Part shown: positions 34,136-46,708 of the stretch, one piece after another
Numbering within the stretch: the stretch's first letter is position 1
Layout: every line of letters starts with the position of its first letter
The notes under the pieces: model-generated
Databases searched by the model: none
What the model was told of the DNA's origin: nothing
What the model saw: the letters and a program-made list of their open reading frames with translations, nothing else
Translations under genes and position numbers: made by a program
NCBI GenBank assembly: GCA_015227615.1
Contig: JAALGZ010000007.1
Span: forward strand, 1,116,001 to 1,180,000
From: Labyrinthula sp. Ha
Lineage: Eukaryota; Sar; Bigyra; Labyrinthulida; Labyrinthulaceae
Direction of reading: 5' to 3'
Length of the DNA stretch: 64,000 nt

Positions 34136-34807
34136 ATGGAGATGAAAGAGACAAAAACAAAAGAAGCTCTAAGCAAAGGAGAATTCGAAGCTGTAAAAGA
34201 AAAAACCGCGTCAGATTTAGTAGAAATAAAAAATAATGAAGGACCGCAGTATCGAAGAATAAGAATTCCTCCTCATAGATACACCCCACTCAAAGACAAC
34301 TGGAAAGAGATTACAAGTTACGTAGTAAATTATTTGAACATAAATATTCGATTCAACCCAAAATCAAGAAAAGTCGAACTAAAGTCATCAGAAAATACCT
34401 CAAAAAAAGTCAAAGGACCTAATCAACACAATGCGCTTCAAAAAGCCCATGATTTTATTTTTGCTTTTGCTCTTGGCTTTAGTTTGAAAGATGCTTTAGC
34501 TCTTCTTCGTCTAGATGACCTATTTATTGAAAGTTTTGAAGTGAAAGATGTCAAAACTTTGAGTGGTGCACATTTATCAAGAGCAATTGGTAGAATCTGT
34601 GGGCAAAGTGGAAAAACTAAGAATGCGATAGAAAACGCTACCAGGACAAGAATTGTCGTAGCAGGTGAGAAAATTCATGTCTTAGGTAGCTTTGAAGGAA
34701 TAAGAATAGCTAGAGGTGCTTTATGTAGACTCATTTTAGGTGCTCCGCCTGGTAAAGTTTATGGACAGATGAAAAACGTTGCAGCAAGGATGAAAGAAAG
34801 ATTTTAA
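34136..34807 (+). CDS. PNO1: PNO1/Dim2, small-subunit ribosome assembly factor
   Basis: KH-domain protein that binds the 3' end of pre-18S rRNA, recruits the Dim1 dimethylase and, with Nob1, governs site-D cleavage. The product is 223 aa from ATG 34136, intronless. A charged N-terminal region is followed by the family blocks RIRIPPHRYTPLKDNWKEI, LQKAHDFIFAFALGFSLKDALALLRLDDL (interrupted here for length: it begins near residue 100), the linker FIESFEVKDVKTL, the KH signature HLSRAIGRICGQSGKTKNAI, IHVLGSFEGIRIAR and the end LGAPPGKVYGQMKNVAARMK. All are essentially as in yeast and human proteins. Start codon choice: the frame opens three codons earlier with GTG. Confidence 0.97.
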   Translation: MEMKETKTKEALSKGEFEAVKEKTASDLVEIKNNEGPQYRRIRIPPHRYTPLKDNWKEITSYVVNYLNINIRFNPKSRKVELKSSENTSKKVKGPNQHNALQKAHDFIFAFALGFSLKDALALLRLDDLFIESFEVKDVKTLSGAHLSRAIGRICGQSGKTKNAIENATRTRIVVAGEKIHVLGSFEGIRIARGALCRLILGAPPGKVYGQMKNVAARMKERF

Positions 34808-35052
34808 GTGTTTCTTGTTTTTTCTTGCTAGGTGAAACTAAACTTTAAAATAGGAAAGTTATTGTCTAAGCAGTTTACATTTTTAATTTCGCCACGTTTT
34901 TATAGAGCTTTGGCATAGACTTATATATAAGACGCCTTTGCACATAAAACATAAACCTTTAAGTTCTATCTACGCCAGGCATAGAGAAGATTGAATCCAT
35001 ACATTTACAACTAGTTTGAACTTGTCTTTCTTTGTTCTTGGATAGTATTCCA

Positions 35053-35388
35053 TTATTCGATACGCAAAAAATGTTTTGAAGTTTCTTCCTTATAACCCAA
35101 GTCATCTTTCCAAACAATTTGCTTGCATAGTCTTATTTCGTACGGATCTAAAACGGGTATTAGTTTCTCCATTTTGATCTTCACTGTAAGATCAACTTTA
35201 GATATTTTCTTTGGGCACATATCTTTAGATTGTTCAGGGAAAAGTTTTGGAAACTCTCTTTCATCTCTGTTGAAAGCCTTTTCCTTGAGCATTGCTGGAG
35301 CACTCTTCAATAAGTATATCCTTGAGAGCTCGTGATCAACCACTTGAGCATCATAGTTAGAAATAGTGATCGGATTTGCTTTAGTCAT
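35053..35388 (-). CDS. hypothetical protein, 111 aa
   Basis: Unrecognised. An ATG-led frame with balanced, charged composition (Lys/Glu/Asp-rich, two cysteines), no signal peptide or membrane span. It ends convergently 245 bp from the PNO1 stop, so it fits the alternating-strand layout of the islands, and an AACGGT (35635-35640, reverse) lies about 250 bp upstream. A frame this long can occasionally occur by chance, so it is less certain than its neighbours. A missed upstream exon cannot be excluded. Confidence 0.5.
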   Translation of the reverse strand: MTKANPITISNYDAQVVDHELSRIYLLKSAPAMLKEKAFNRDEREFPKLFPEQSKDMCPKKISKVDLTVKIKMEKLIPVLDPYEIRLCKQIVWKDDLGYKEETSKHFLRIE

Positions 35389-38300
35389 AATTATTGAGGA
35401 TTCTCATCTTCTTTTCAATAGTACATATCAACTTGAAGTGGCCACACTAATGCCACGCTAATATATATATCTACTAATGAATTTATAGCTACTATATGAA
35501 TAAATGCTTTCAAGCTCTTTATTTTAATTCAAGTTCTTTTAATGGTTGCCTTCTATAAGGAACCTATTCATTATCCTTTGTGTACATGATAATTACCAAA
35601 AGTTTTAGCCGTTGTACTGGATAAGTTGGCTATAACCGTTAAGATTGAAATTGAAAAGAAAAGAAGAAAAAGTTTAAGATTATTAAAGCGCCGTTTATTA
35701 TCTAAAAAGGGTGAGAATACCTTCCCAGGACGTCTTATCTAAACACTATACTGATATAACACGATACGGTTAACATCTAAGTTGAGCATTTAGAATGACG
35801 CGACGAGTGAAATATCACATACAATAGATTAGGTGTGATAATGATACCTGATAACGAAGTTAACCCACAAACCATACACCAACAAATTATAATATATATT
35901 TGGTGACTCAGCACAATGTATCAACAAAGTTTTTTCCTATATTTTTCTCATGGATATATTCCGTTAATTCCCCAACCATTTTGATTTATTATTGATGATC
36001 AAATGACACTCAAAATAAAACCAAAATCAGTTTATGCGATTCAAAATCTCCAAATTCCCATAGCTAACCAGAATCCAAACAAATATCCAAAAAACATTGA
36101 TAAACTTTTTCAAAGCCAATGATTACATATAGATAAGAAGGTTAATATTTCAACTATTGTTCTCAAAATACTGTCAACTTGCGGTAAACATCTACGCCAG
36201 GAGTATGCCTGCCTAACATCTTCAGCGTTGGGCCTCTAGATATATCAAGTAGTTAGTTGAATGAATGACACAAAAAAGTGTGTCAGTTATCGAAACGCGT
36301 TGCTGACAAATTATAGATTTTGACGATTGTATCCAAGGCTCGATGTTCGCAAGATGTAAATTCTTTTAGTACGAATGTTCTTTCTCGCACATTGAAACGC
36401 CATCTGCATAACCAGGCAGATGATGATACGGCGCAAATCTGGTTCTTACCACAATGAAGAACAAGTTAATAATCCGCAGCTCAAACATCTTGAGTGTAAT
36501 GGTTACTTGAAAATAGCTTAAACTATGCATTAATAAAAGAAGTTCGGTGCTCTGTATCAAAATAATGTCAGAATTGCAGATTTCCATCTTTCATCTGTGA
36601 GATTTTTCATTGAACACAGTAAATCAATTTAATGTCATGCTTATCCCTTGCTTGAATCAAAATTGTTTTTTCAATAAAGCTTGATACCAGCTCTTTAATT
36701 CAAAATAATAAAATTTGCTTCTTCTAAGCTTCCATGTGTTGCCTCTGCATCTAAGTGCATACAGTGAATGCAAAGCTCTACTACTTTTATTGCTAGATTT
36801 ACCAGAATGATTGCTGTTTTAAGATGTTAACAGTTTGGACGATGAAATCTAGAAATGCTGGTTGTAGAGGAACTAAATGCCGATGCTCATCTCGAAGTAA
36901 TACAAATATGTGCATATAAACACAATAGTTTATGCTTCGTCTTGATAAGAACATATCAAGTTAAAAAAACAGGATTACTTTTTATTTATAATACCGATTT
37001 CCATGTCTGCTTTATCGTTGAATGGTGTCTTAGCTCTCTCAAAGCCTAAAGTTGTTTTATTTTACCTTTTGATCAGGATTTCTTGAACCACCAAGCTCGA
37101 AAATAGCTTTGGATAAGTCAAGAATAGGAAATCTATTCTACCATAAAGGGAGGAACATGTCATATGTAATCATATAGAAAAATGTTCATGTTGAAACTAC
37201 CATGACCATATGCGGAGTGGTTAGACATCTAACTTAGGGAACGTGAATTTTCGAGTAGATTTACTGAGTGAGAGTGCGATAGAAAAGATAAGAGCGGGGC
37301 TATAGCCTTTCGTAACGGGGTAGATCATTCTGGACAAATGTTTACATGATATACATAAATATATGAAAACGCACTCAGAATGCCCGGTAAAATTTCGACA
37401 GCCAAATCATGAATCCTGCTGTTATAGGCTGGTAGCGCTAATCAACAGATTTTTTCCAAGTGCGCACATTTGCTTAATCACTTCAACTAAAAAAACGTTT
37501 CATTAAGATTTAATGTGTTTTGTAAACTTAGAAATCTAAAAAAACTCCAGTTTCCTATTTTTAATTTCATTGTGAACTAAGCTTAACGACATCGCACCGT
37601 AAAAAACACAAATTCTGCAAACGTTACTAATAAAAGGATGAACAAAAACCATGAATATCAGGCAAGAGCACAAATTAGTTGGTAGTTGGAAGGAAAACTC
37701 GCAAAAATATTCATTTTATTTTTCCCTTTGGCTTTAAACCTGTCAAAGAGACATTAAATTAAGTAGAAGTTTATTCTACGATATAAACCTTGTGCACTTC
37801 AGCCTATAAACTGTGAACCAGGAAGAGGGTCACAATCAGTGCATTATTTAAAATCATTTCTTTAGAAGAACTTCTTCGAGAGAGATTCTATGTCCATAGT
37901 TTATAGCATATTAAACGATGTATCTTATGGAAGTAGGAGGTAAAATTGTTGTGTTCGTACTAATCAAAGAGAATAGAGACTAAAAGCAAGAAGTAGAGAG
38001 GAAAAGTACTTGATTTCGATATATCTAAAAAGAATGAGATTAGTTACCCAAAGTTCCAATGAATACGGAGTGGTTCAACCCTGAGCCGACACATTCTATC
38101 CTGATGCAGTAGCCATCGTGAAGTAGAAGAAACTTTTTTATCCCAAGTAATAAAGGCTATACTTTGAGCTAGAACTATTACAAAGCACCGGTCCTGAAGA
38201 ATAATCAAGTTAGAGAATCTTCGAGCATCTCTTAGGAAGAGCTTGTATCTCTTATTATGAAAAGGATCCAATCAATATATCTCTCTAGTAAAAAATCTTT

Positions 38301-38588
38301 TTAGACTCACTATAACAGAAGAGTGTACCAAAATAATATTGAAGAAAATTAAATGCAGAATCTAATCAGCCCTTTCTCTTATCGCTTTGAAAGCGATCCA
38401 AACCGCTTGAGCTACTTTCCAGAAGTGACACGAGAATCAACATTAAATGACATCACTAGATGATAGGACTAACTCTAAGAATGGCTTAGCTCGTTTTGTT
38501 ACAAACTTATTGCACGTGTATGTTTTTCTTTCCTTAGGATTTAAGTTGGCCCCATAATTCTAACCAGCTTTAACGTAAAAATAAGCTG
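35389..38588. other. gene desert, 3.2 kb
   Basis: No supported gene. It contains one family-B repeat (35930-36050, minus) and a short hairpin (TGACAC / GTGTCA arms near 36270). Frames at 36366-36587 and 38044-38271 (minus) show nothing recognisable. A stretch near 37209-37270 faintly resembles a serine/leucine-type tRNA D-arm but does not complete a cloverleaf. Confidence 0.5.
35930..36050 (-). repeat. dispersed repeat family B, copy 2
   Basis: The reverse complement shares GGTTGGGGAATTA and GAGAAAAATATAGG with the right half of the copy at 39670-40020, and TTTTATTTTGAG / ATCAATAATAAATCAAAA with its left half. Orientation is opposite to copies 1 and 3. Boundaries approximate. Confidence 0.6.
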
Positions 38589-39355
38589 CTAAAGATTAGC
38601 AGGAGAAAAATATTCCGGATCAACTATTTTAAGAAACTGTTGGGTTCCAGGATATTTTGGGAGGTTTCCTAATCCATATTTCTCTACAATGAATGGAGGA
38701 ACAAATCTCCCACCAAGATAATGATGAGGACCTTTGAAATATTTTGCACACTCTTTTGGTGCAGTTAGTGATATTAGAAACTCTGGCTGTAAATATCTTT
38801 CACAAACTTCTAAATTTTGATCCCCTTGTTCAACATCCCACCCAGAGGGAATATCAATGGAAGCAATAGGAACAGATGTATTTAACAAAGCCTCGATAAT
38901 TTCACCAAAAGGCTCTCGGATATTTCCAGGTTTAAAACTAAAGCCAAATATGCCATCTAGAATTACATCAAATTCATTCAAAAACTCTGCATTGGGCAGC
39001 TCTTTCAAAACTGGAATTGAAAGCTGCTCCATTTGGGCTTGAAGATCTAGAAAAAGTGGCTTGTTAGGTATTTTGGGATATATAACAGTTGGATTCATCC
39101 CAAAGTGTTTTAAGTGACGTGCGGCTACTAAAGCATCTCCACCTGGGAATTTAACTTAAAAGAGAACATACCATTGTTTCCAGGGCCAGCAAGTGCTAAG
39201 ATATTAGATGCACTTGGATATGCATCAAAAACTGCAGTTGCAACAGATAGAGCCGCAAGTTCCATTAATTGGTAGATTGAAAAGCCAGGAGACTTCATCA
39301 ACTCCACGTCAACGGCAATTGCATTCTTTTGGTTGAGCACTGGTATTCTTGGCAT
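38589..39355 (-). CDS. NAXE: NAD(P)H-hydrate epimerase (NAXE, YjeF_N), 2 exons
   Basis: Interconverts S- and R-epimers of damaged NAD(P)HX so that the dehydratase NAXD can repair them; NAXD is not in the window. Exons (minus) 39355-39172 and 39142-38589 join across a 29-nt intron (GTATGT...CCCAG, the only CAG acceptor seen here); 245 aa. The start is the first ATG; the frame opens earlier at TTG. Family motifs: GPGNNGGDAL at residues 57-66, interrupted by the intron in the genome, DVILDGIFGFSF at about 121-132, REPFGEII, and IDIPSGWDVEQGD at about 157-169 with the conserved aspartate. An N-terminal targeting peptide is not obvious, so the cytosolic form is likely. A lone gene between two deserts. 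Confidence 0.95.
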
Positions 39356-39669
39356 TTGAAAGAGATGGAATAAAATTTTCAATTGGTCTTAATTACGATC
39401 AGCGTCAGAATAAGAATGTTCGTCAAAAAGAAACGAATCCAATGCAAACTTCTTAGTCGGATGATATTCCTACCTTCGCGACTTGTTTAAAATCTTCACT
39501 AGACTATAGTAACACACTATTGAGATATTAGAATGCAAGGAAAAGAAAACTGAAAGATTCTCTCTTAAACTTTATTATATATGCGTAAGGCTGGGGTTTG
39601 ATAAAATTCAACAACAATTGTTTGATAATAGTTTTGACTCTAATTATTAATGAAAAAATTGTGATTTTT

Positions 39670-40020
39670 TGGTTTTATCAAATGATTCTGATTTTATTCT
39701 GATTATCAATACAAGACTGGGCTTCACGGCGTGGGGCAAATGGCCATGAAATTCTTATCTCGCTTTTGCATCTTATGAAGACCAATAGGAAAAGGTCATA
39801 TTATCCGGTTATATTCTGGAAGCTCGAGACAATTTGGCCATGTGACCTATTCTTTGAACGTTTTCATACTGCCGAAAAATGAAACAAGAATTTCTTGATC
39901 ATTTGGTCCAATTTACTATTGATAATGAATTGATTATCAATAATCAAAATGAAGGGTTGGCAAATTATCAGAATCAATCAATAAGAAAAATATAGGGAAA
40001 TTTCTTATTAATAAATTATC
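39670..40020 (+). repeat. dispersed repeat family B, copy 3, split by an insertion
   Basis: The left part (TTTTATCAAATGATTCTGAT onward, ending GATTATCAATA at 39711) and the right part (GATTATCAATAATCAAA onward from 39932, ending TATTAATAAATTATC at 40020) together match the uninterrupted copies at 31691 and, reversed, 56728. The middle is foreign to the family. Confidence 0.65.
39712..39931. mobile_element. 220-bp insertion within family-B repeat
   Basis: Flanked by a perfect 11-bp direct repeat, GATTATCAATA (39701-39711 and 39932-39942), which is present once in the family. This is as expected for a target-site duplication. Its right end (CCAATTTACTATTGATAATG) resembles 57093-57112. No terminal inverted repeats or open frame; most like a short non-autonomous element. 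Class undetermined. Confidence 0.45.
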
Positions 40021-43000
40021 CATGAATCAAATCCCCTCTATTTATGCGTTACGGCACACAATTGTTGCACATACTATTTAAGATTTAATTAATCTGTAAA
40101 TCAGAACAATTATATAATTTTCAACAGATTACGATCACAGAAATTAGCCAGAGTTACATCAAATCACTCGAGCTGGCTAGAAAAATGCCTTAGCATTTCA
40201 AAAAAGGGATGGAACATCAATTCCGGGCTTTTTCTCAGTGCTAATTTTTGTAATTTCCCTTAGAATGAGCTTAATTCAAGAATTTCAATTTCTTTTCTAT
40301 GTGTTATTTAACATTTAAAAAACTTTTGAGGCAACAAGAAAAGAATCAACTAAAAGGACTAGTAGTTAAGACTAAATTTGGTTAACCATGCGAGCAATAA
40401 CTTTGATTCAACGGATTTTACTCATCATTAATGCTAGTACTTGTTATAACTGTGGTTGTATTCCCGAAGAACATATTCTATTGTCTTTTGCACCACTTTG
40501 GAGAACATTAAACACTTGTATCATATTGATATATGTTCCGCGCGTCATAGTTTGCACTAGTTTACCTAATTCTCAGTAACCTTACAAAAATAAATGCTAC
40601 TTGGTATGAACTGTGTCGAAATTACGGCGACTTAAACTAAATTTGTTACTAATCTAGTTTTATGTTTACTCCGTTTTCTCTAGTTCTACTGTGCACTAAT
40701 ATATTCCTAGGGAGATCAGTAAAGAAGCTGGAAAACATAAAGGCAACTATGAATGTAGAAACCGTTCTCTGCATATTAATCATATAGTTCAAAAATTTCA
40801 TGCTGAAGCACCATGAATTTCATATACTTTAATAAATATATAAGATAGAATTAGAAGCTGCTCTGACAATAGGCTAAAACTGCTACTTTGACTTCTTAGC
40901 TGCTTCATCTTGCAGTTGCAGAAGATTTTTGAATATGATGATCTATCTGAAGGAGCTTCAATTTGTATCTGTATCATTTATTTAAACTTTCTTCCTCAAC
41001 CTAATGTCATTCTTTGTTCAACTTAGAACATTTTGAAAATGTGGTGATGTAGGAATAAGTCTCTAAATAGCACTCCAAAAATTTAACCTGTGTGGTGGGT
41101 CGAAACTTTGGTAAAACTTTCTAACATGATTCGCTGAGATGTTATTTATTCGGGTATTGTTAAACTCCAGTGCTAGTATTTAATAGCTCTACCTAACCAT
41201 GTAGCTTTAGACCTTATGTGTTTTTTTGTAAATTCCCATAAACTTCTCCAAGATGTTAAAAAATGTAAGAAGCCACAATAGTAATTTACTCGTAGAAGAA
41301 TAAACCCGTGATAAACATTCCAGACATCCTAAAGTCGTAGAACTCATCTTCAAGGCTACAGTGTTTTGGAAGGTTGAATATATTCGAACCCTTACCCATT
41401 AATATATTAAAATGAAACCTCGAAGCATCAATTAAACCCATCTAGGAAGACAGATGAAGGGAGCATGGCTTCTTCAGAAGAAAGTTATATGGATTTCTTC
41501 TTAGGTAGTTTTGGGCTAAGTATGATCCTTCTATTCCTGAATCAGTGGATAGTTTAGAGATATTTAGCTGCTGCAAGGTTGTCAAATAATAATTTTATTT
41601 CGAATGAAAGGTGTATTTTTTGTTTTTACATATACTAAGTCGCTATGTAAGGGTTGGGTCTAAAATGCCCGGATTATGTTTTTTCGTTCCCAAAGAACGA
41701 AATTTCGTTGGTTTACCCTACGTGTAGACATACCAATGATCATATTCCGTACATTTACTTTGTTTTCTCATCTTATTCTAATCAATAATTTTATCAAGGT
41801 AAAAAGCATATGTTTCCTCTAAAATCTAAAAAGGTTTTTTGTATTACTTAGTTTGGTGGGGAGTAATACATTGGAAATTACTTTTCCTAGGCACCTGTAA
41901 ATATGACTCCTCTCGCAATCAATACATTCGGAGTCAAATACAACTGGTCTAGGCATTCCTAAGAGCTAACAGATGTAAGACTACTGAGGAGAAAGGGGTT
42001 AGTGTGTGGAAGCTTTGTTAACTGATTTAGATCAGCTGAATTATCAGGAGATGTAAATTGATTCAAGAGCAATAATGTCTCTATATTAGCTTTTCTTACC
42101 TTCATAAATTTCTTAAATACAGAACGTTTATCACCTATGTGCATGAAAGTGATATAGGATTCCTGGAGGAAAAGAACAAAACTACTTATGTTAGCTACAT
42201 CTAAAATCTGACCTTTAAAGTTAGATATTTATTAAAGGCATATAAACTAAAGTTTCACGTAAACATGAAACATAATTTTAATGCCCTAGCCTAATTTTTG
42301 TTCCATACCTTATGGTATAATTAGAAATCAAGCAAACAAAAGGAAGAATTGTTTCGTAAATCCCGGTCTTCGACCTCACCACTTACAAAACATGTCGTAT
42401 TTTTTTAAATACATAAATAGTATCTTTTATGGTTTATATAATACTAGAATATACCTAAAGCAACATGTTTGTAAATAGTAACCTCCGAATTGTTATCTTT
42501 ACTAATATACTTTTCTGTCTCTTCTAATACTTCCATTAGGAAACAAGGTAGAAACTGCCTTGATAAATAAATATATATGTATATATATTTCAATTACCCA
42601 AACAAATTATTTAAATATTGATGATTGCTACATCAAATGTAGATTCATAGAAGTTATATCTGAGGCTTATTCTGATGTGAACATACTCATCAATGAACAC
42701 TAATGAAGCATATAGTTTCATCTAATCATTCCCTCTTCATAAGAGCATAAGAACCATTAACTTCTACTCCCTTATCAACTTCTAAGGTTTTAGGAAAGAA
42801 CCAATTATCCAAAGATACTCCTAAGCAGTTTTAATCTAGTTCATGCCTACAAATGCTAATGTGAAGGTGTAAAGAAACTTTCCTCTTGGGTTGACTCATG
42901 AAAAGTCATCGAAGTTATCACACTTTTTCTTAAACACCTGATCTAAAAAGTAATAGCAGAAATTTCAAGTGATATCAAGGATATTGGCATAGCTTCACAA

Positions 43001-45763
43001 TTTTATGTCTTCAGTTTTATTGATGACTAGCTTCAAATAGTTTTAGTTATATTTTTTGGAACGTGCTTTGCACACCTGTTTATAAAAATTGACCCTCTTA
43101 TATGTATGATTTTTTAATAAACAATGAAAGATTATATCTACAATGAAGCTATGAGGAGTACATGTAATTAGTGAAACCTTTTTTTAGCCTGGAAGATTAA
43201 CTAAGTCTATATAGGGAAGCAAACTAGGAAGATGGTAACTTGATGCATTACTATAAGTTTGTAAAGCTTAGTTGATTAATTCTTAGTATTCTTGGCTTGT
43301 TGTGTCCTTATTGTTCGCCTGTGGCGATGATTATTATTTTGTATATTAATTCCAGAGAAATCTATAATTACTCCTTCCCGGGACATGAAGATTATTTTGA
43401 TAAAGCTTTGTGTAAGTACAAGACGAGGTTAAAATATTTGACTATATCATCTGTCTTAGCACCAGCAATAGTGTTTGAATAAAATAGAGGGGGGAAATAC
43501 TAAGAACAGATCCAAGTTTTATGAACTATTTCATTCTACATTAAACTATTTTCAAACTAAGAAAACCCCACTCAGCAAGTGCTGTGTAAAATAATGGCAA
43601 TATCATTTCTATTGCACAATCTTAAGCGACGCGCTGAAGAACTCGGCAAAATCATCTCTTCTAGAGGGCGCGGCAACTTGCTAACAGGTATATACCACTT
43701 GATATCTGGGGCAATATTTGTTTAAGCACAGTAATGTTGACAATAGCTAAGTCTATTATTCATACAGAGCCCAAACTATATTCAGAGAAAACTCAAATCC
43801 AGTAACACCTTTACCTATGTGTAACAAAGACAAGGAATTTCCCTTGACCGTATCGCAACTCTTGACGAGAAACTTAGTATATGTACCCGTATCATGACTC
43901 TAACAGTGACATTCAGGAGTAACTGGTTTAATTGTGATATTTTTCAGGATATTACTATCAAAGATGCCTTTCAACTAATAAATATATTAGTTAACTATGT
44001 GATACATCAGACTGAAGGTTTTTACAACCCTCGTTAAGGATTGAACGATGATGGCAAAAGGCAAAACTTAAGAGAAATGACCATTAGCAACTGCTTAGAG
44101 TTACTCTTCTAGTGTCCAGTTACCAAAATAAATATATGTTCAGTAATTTTTTCTATAATCTTGAAACCATGAATAATATGGCTTTATATTCTTTAAGGCA
44201 CTAAAAGTAAGTGTTAATCTTTGGAATGGTTCATTTATGGAACTAGAATTTCTTCGGTATGCCTTTAGTTTTTTCTGCGCTTGTTACATATCTTGATGTT
44301 AATATCTAAGTATCATTTTCTTTTATCACCATTTGTTGCAAAGTATACGACCATTGCTTTCAACAAATAATAGATATGAAGCTTCTTGATCTGGAAAGGA
44401 TGTCGATATTTTCCAAATTCGCAGCACCCAAAAGTTTAAAATTTTCCAGGTGCACCAAAGGAAAGATTTTGTCAAAAGTAGCAGATACGACTACATATTA
44501 TATGTTTTTTTCTTATAAAAATCGTATTAATATTTTTTAAACTAACTCCTAGCAAATCTTCATACAGTTCTAAGAATAATTTAAAATCACATAGCAATGG
44601 AATTGTTCAGCAGTTTCTGCTTCAGATAAACACGAGGTAAACAAATAATAGGAAAAAATGTACAGCAAGCTTAGTTAATAATTTTTCCTTTACGCACTAG
44701 TAAGCCATAGACAATTGCACTGCTTAGTTTCGCTCTTCATATAGATATATGTGCAAAGTACAAACTCTCTAGCTTAGATGTTGTTTTAGAACTGCAAAAC
44801 TTCTTCTGGCTCATCAACTCAAACTGAGCATCATTTTCCCGTCTTAACTCTCGATAGTCATTTATCTTTGCTTTGATTACATCTTAACCAATTGCTTATT
44901 CTAAAAAAAAGAATTATAATGTGATCTACCGTGGGAGATTTAAATAACAACCTTAACAAGAAAGCATGGAAATTAACATAATACCAACTGAAGTGGACAG
45001 AGATGTATACAAGCTTTATTTATTTGGCACTGAGTTAATACCAACATTCTAGAAGTAAGAAGAGATACCTGTCATCATCCCAAAAAAGAGTTTTCTTAAA
45101 TTAGACACTAGTACAGAGTAAGAACATTAAAGATAAGAGGAGGTCAAATATTCTGAAGTTCTCGGAAGTTCCAGCAAGAATGAATTTGAAAGTAAACTAA
45201 TGTGGAGTAGTATCTTATATTGGTACAGGGATTGCATAAAAAATTGAGTAGAATGTTAAAGGAAATCTAAGTAGTATCATGTAATCATTTCTTTAAATTA
45301 GTTTTAAAATAACTACTAATGCAAAGTCGTGTCTAGCCTAGTCCAAACACGCACTGGAGCAGTAGGTTTTGATTACATCAGCTAATGTATCTATAAAACC
45401 TTCAATGGTCTGACCAAATTAGTTCCATAAGTCTCGGACAAATATATGCTTCGGTACTAAGCGACATTTTATCGCTGCTTATGCAGCAAAAAACTGATGC
45501 GGCCTCTTGCCTTGCGATAATATGGTCTTCAAAGGTGTTTGATCTCTTCGCTACAGATGTCGTATAAAAAAATAAAAATTAAAAAATATATATACTTTTA
45601 ATAAACCCTCTATGCACTTGGCCTTTTCCATTGATTCTTTTTGGATATCATTTTCTCGCTTATGAAAATATAGTTTTCCATTCTCTGTATTTGGAATTTA
45701 GTATTAATGTAAGAGATATCATATGGCATTACCAGTTGAGTAACTCGCAAACAAGATTGAAAG

Positions 45764-46708
45764 ATGGTTACCGATACGACAAAGATAAAGGTCGCTACTA
45801 AATATGTTCCCACTGAAGCTGAAGCCATTTTGATTGAAGAAATTGTAATATTTTTGTTTATGGCTATACAAGTTGTGTTTTATATCCTACAAAAGAGATA
45901 TCCCATGCGTTTTCAAGAAGTGACACTTGTCTTTCTTTGGCTCTTCCCTTTCACTTTCATATATTACCAAAATTTCAACTTGGTGTCTACAAGTCTGATA
46001 TTTTTTTGGGCTATTTGGTCGATGAAGACAATAGTCATTCTTAAAAAGGCAATGAAAAAGGAACTCGGAAAAGATACTCCTGGTGAAGTGTATAACTGGT
46101 TTCTTATGACACATGAAATATCTTATTTTATATCATCTATTTCACTTTACACATTTCTTTTCATTCCAACTATTCCTATTATATCATTATTTATATCACT
46201 TTATATTGGAGTATTAGGTAGGGATTGTGCAGAAGTCGCTTCTCAGCGGATCTCTTCAAAAATTGGGTATCTTCAATATGAGCAACTTGTACTTTCTTTT
46301 CTATTGATTTATGTTTAGCCATCAAACCTATGTGCACTTTGCGGAAATGAACTAGATCCCAACTTATTCAATACTTTAGAGGGATCTGACATGTATGAGG
46401 ATGAAGTTGAGCAAGACATCAAGAAGCTGGGTTGCGGACATGAATTTCACTCAGCTTGTATTCGAGGATGGACAATCCTTGGAAAAAGAGATAGTTGTCC
46501 ATTTTGCAAAGAAAAAGTTTATTTTGAAGATATCTTGCCTGAAGGTGATAGACCTTGGAATTCAAGAAACCTAAATATTTGTTACATTTGGTTACTAAGT
46601 TGCATGAGATATTTATTGGTTTGGTTGCCAATCGTAAGTAATTCAATATCGTTGTTTTTGAAAATTATGGGATTAAATACTGAACGAATGGAAGCCAAAG
46701 AACATTAG
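45764..46708 (+). CDS. RNF121/RNF175-type multi-pass RING E3 ubiquitin ligase, 2 exons
   Basis: In animals RNF121 is an ER/Golgi membrane E3 ligase linked to quality control and trafficking of membrane proteins. Exons 45764-46288 and 46319-46708 join across a 30-nt intron (GTACTT...TTTAG) containing no continuing frame; 304 aa. Exon 1 encodes several membrane spans (IVIFLFMAIQVVFYIL, VTLVFLWLFPFTFIYY, LIFFWAIWSMKTIVI, then a paired hydrophobic region near residues 120-150). Exon 2 has the RING-H2: CALC at residues 180-183, then CGHEFHSACIRGW and DSCPFCKEKV. The sequence around CIRGWTILGKRDSCPFC is characteristic of RNF121. The last hydrophobic stretch (YLLVWLPIVSNSISLFL) closes the protein. 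The TAG stop overlaps the GOSR1 stop by two bases on the other strand. Confidence 0.9.

Larger units (their letters stand above)
39356..45763. other. gene desert, 6.4 kb
   Basis: The longest gene-free stretch. Its left end holds a family-B repeat split by an insertion (39670-40020). The rest, including short frames at 40388, 41959 and 43297, shows no recognisable coding signal or RNA gene. Confidence 0.5.

Noticed and set aside
37209-37270. tRNA-like stretch (GCGGAGTGGTTAGACA)
   Set aside because: The D-arm resembles a Ser/Leu tRNA, but acceptor, anticodon and T-stems do not pair. At most a relic or SINE head.
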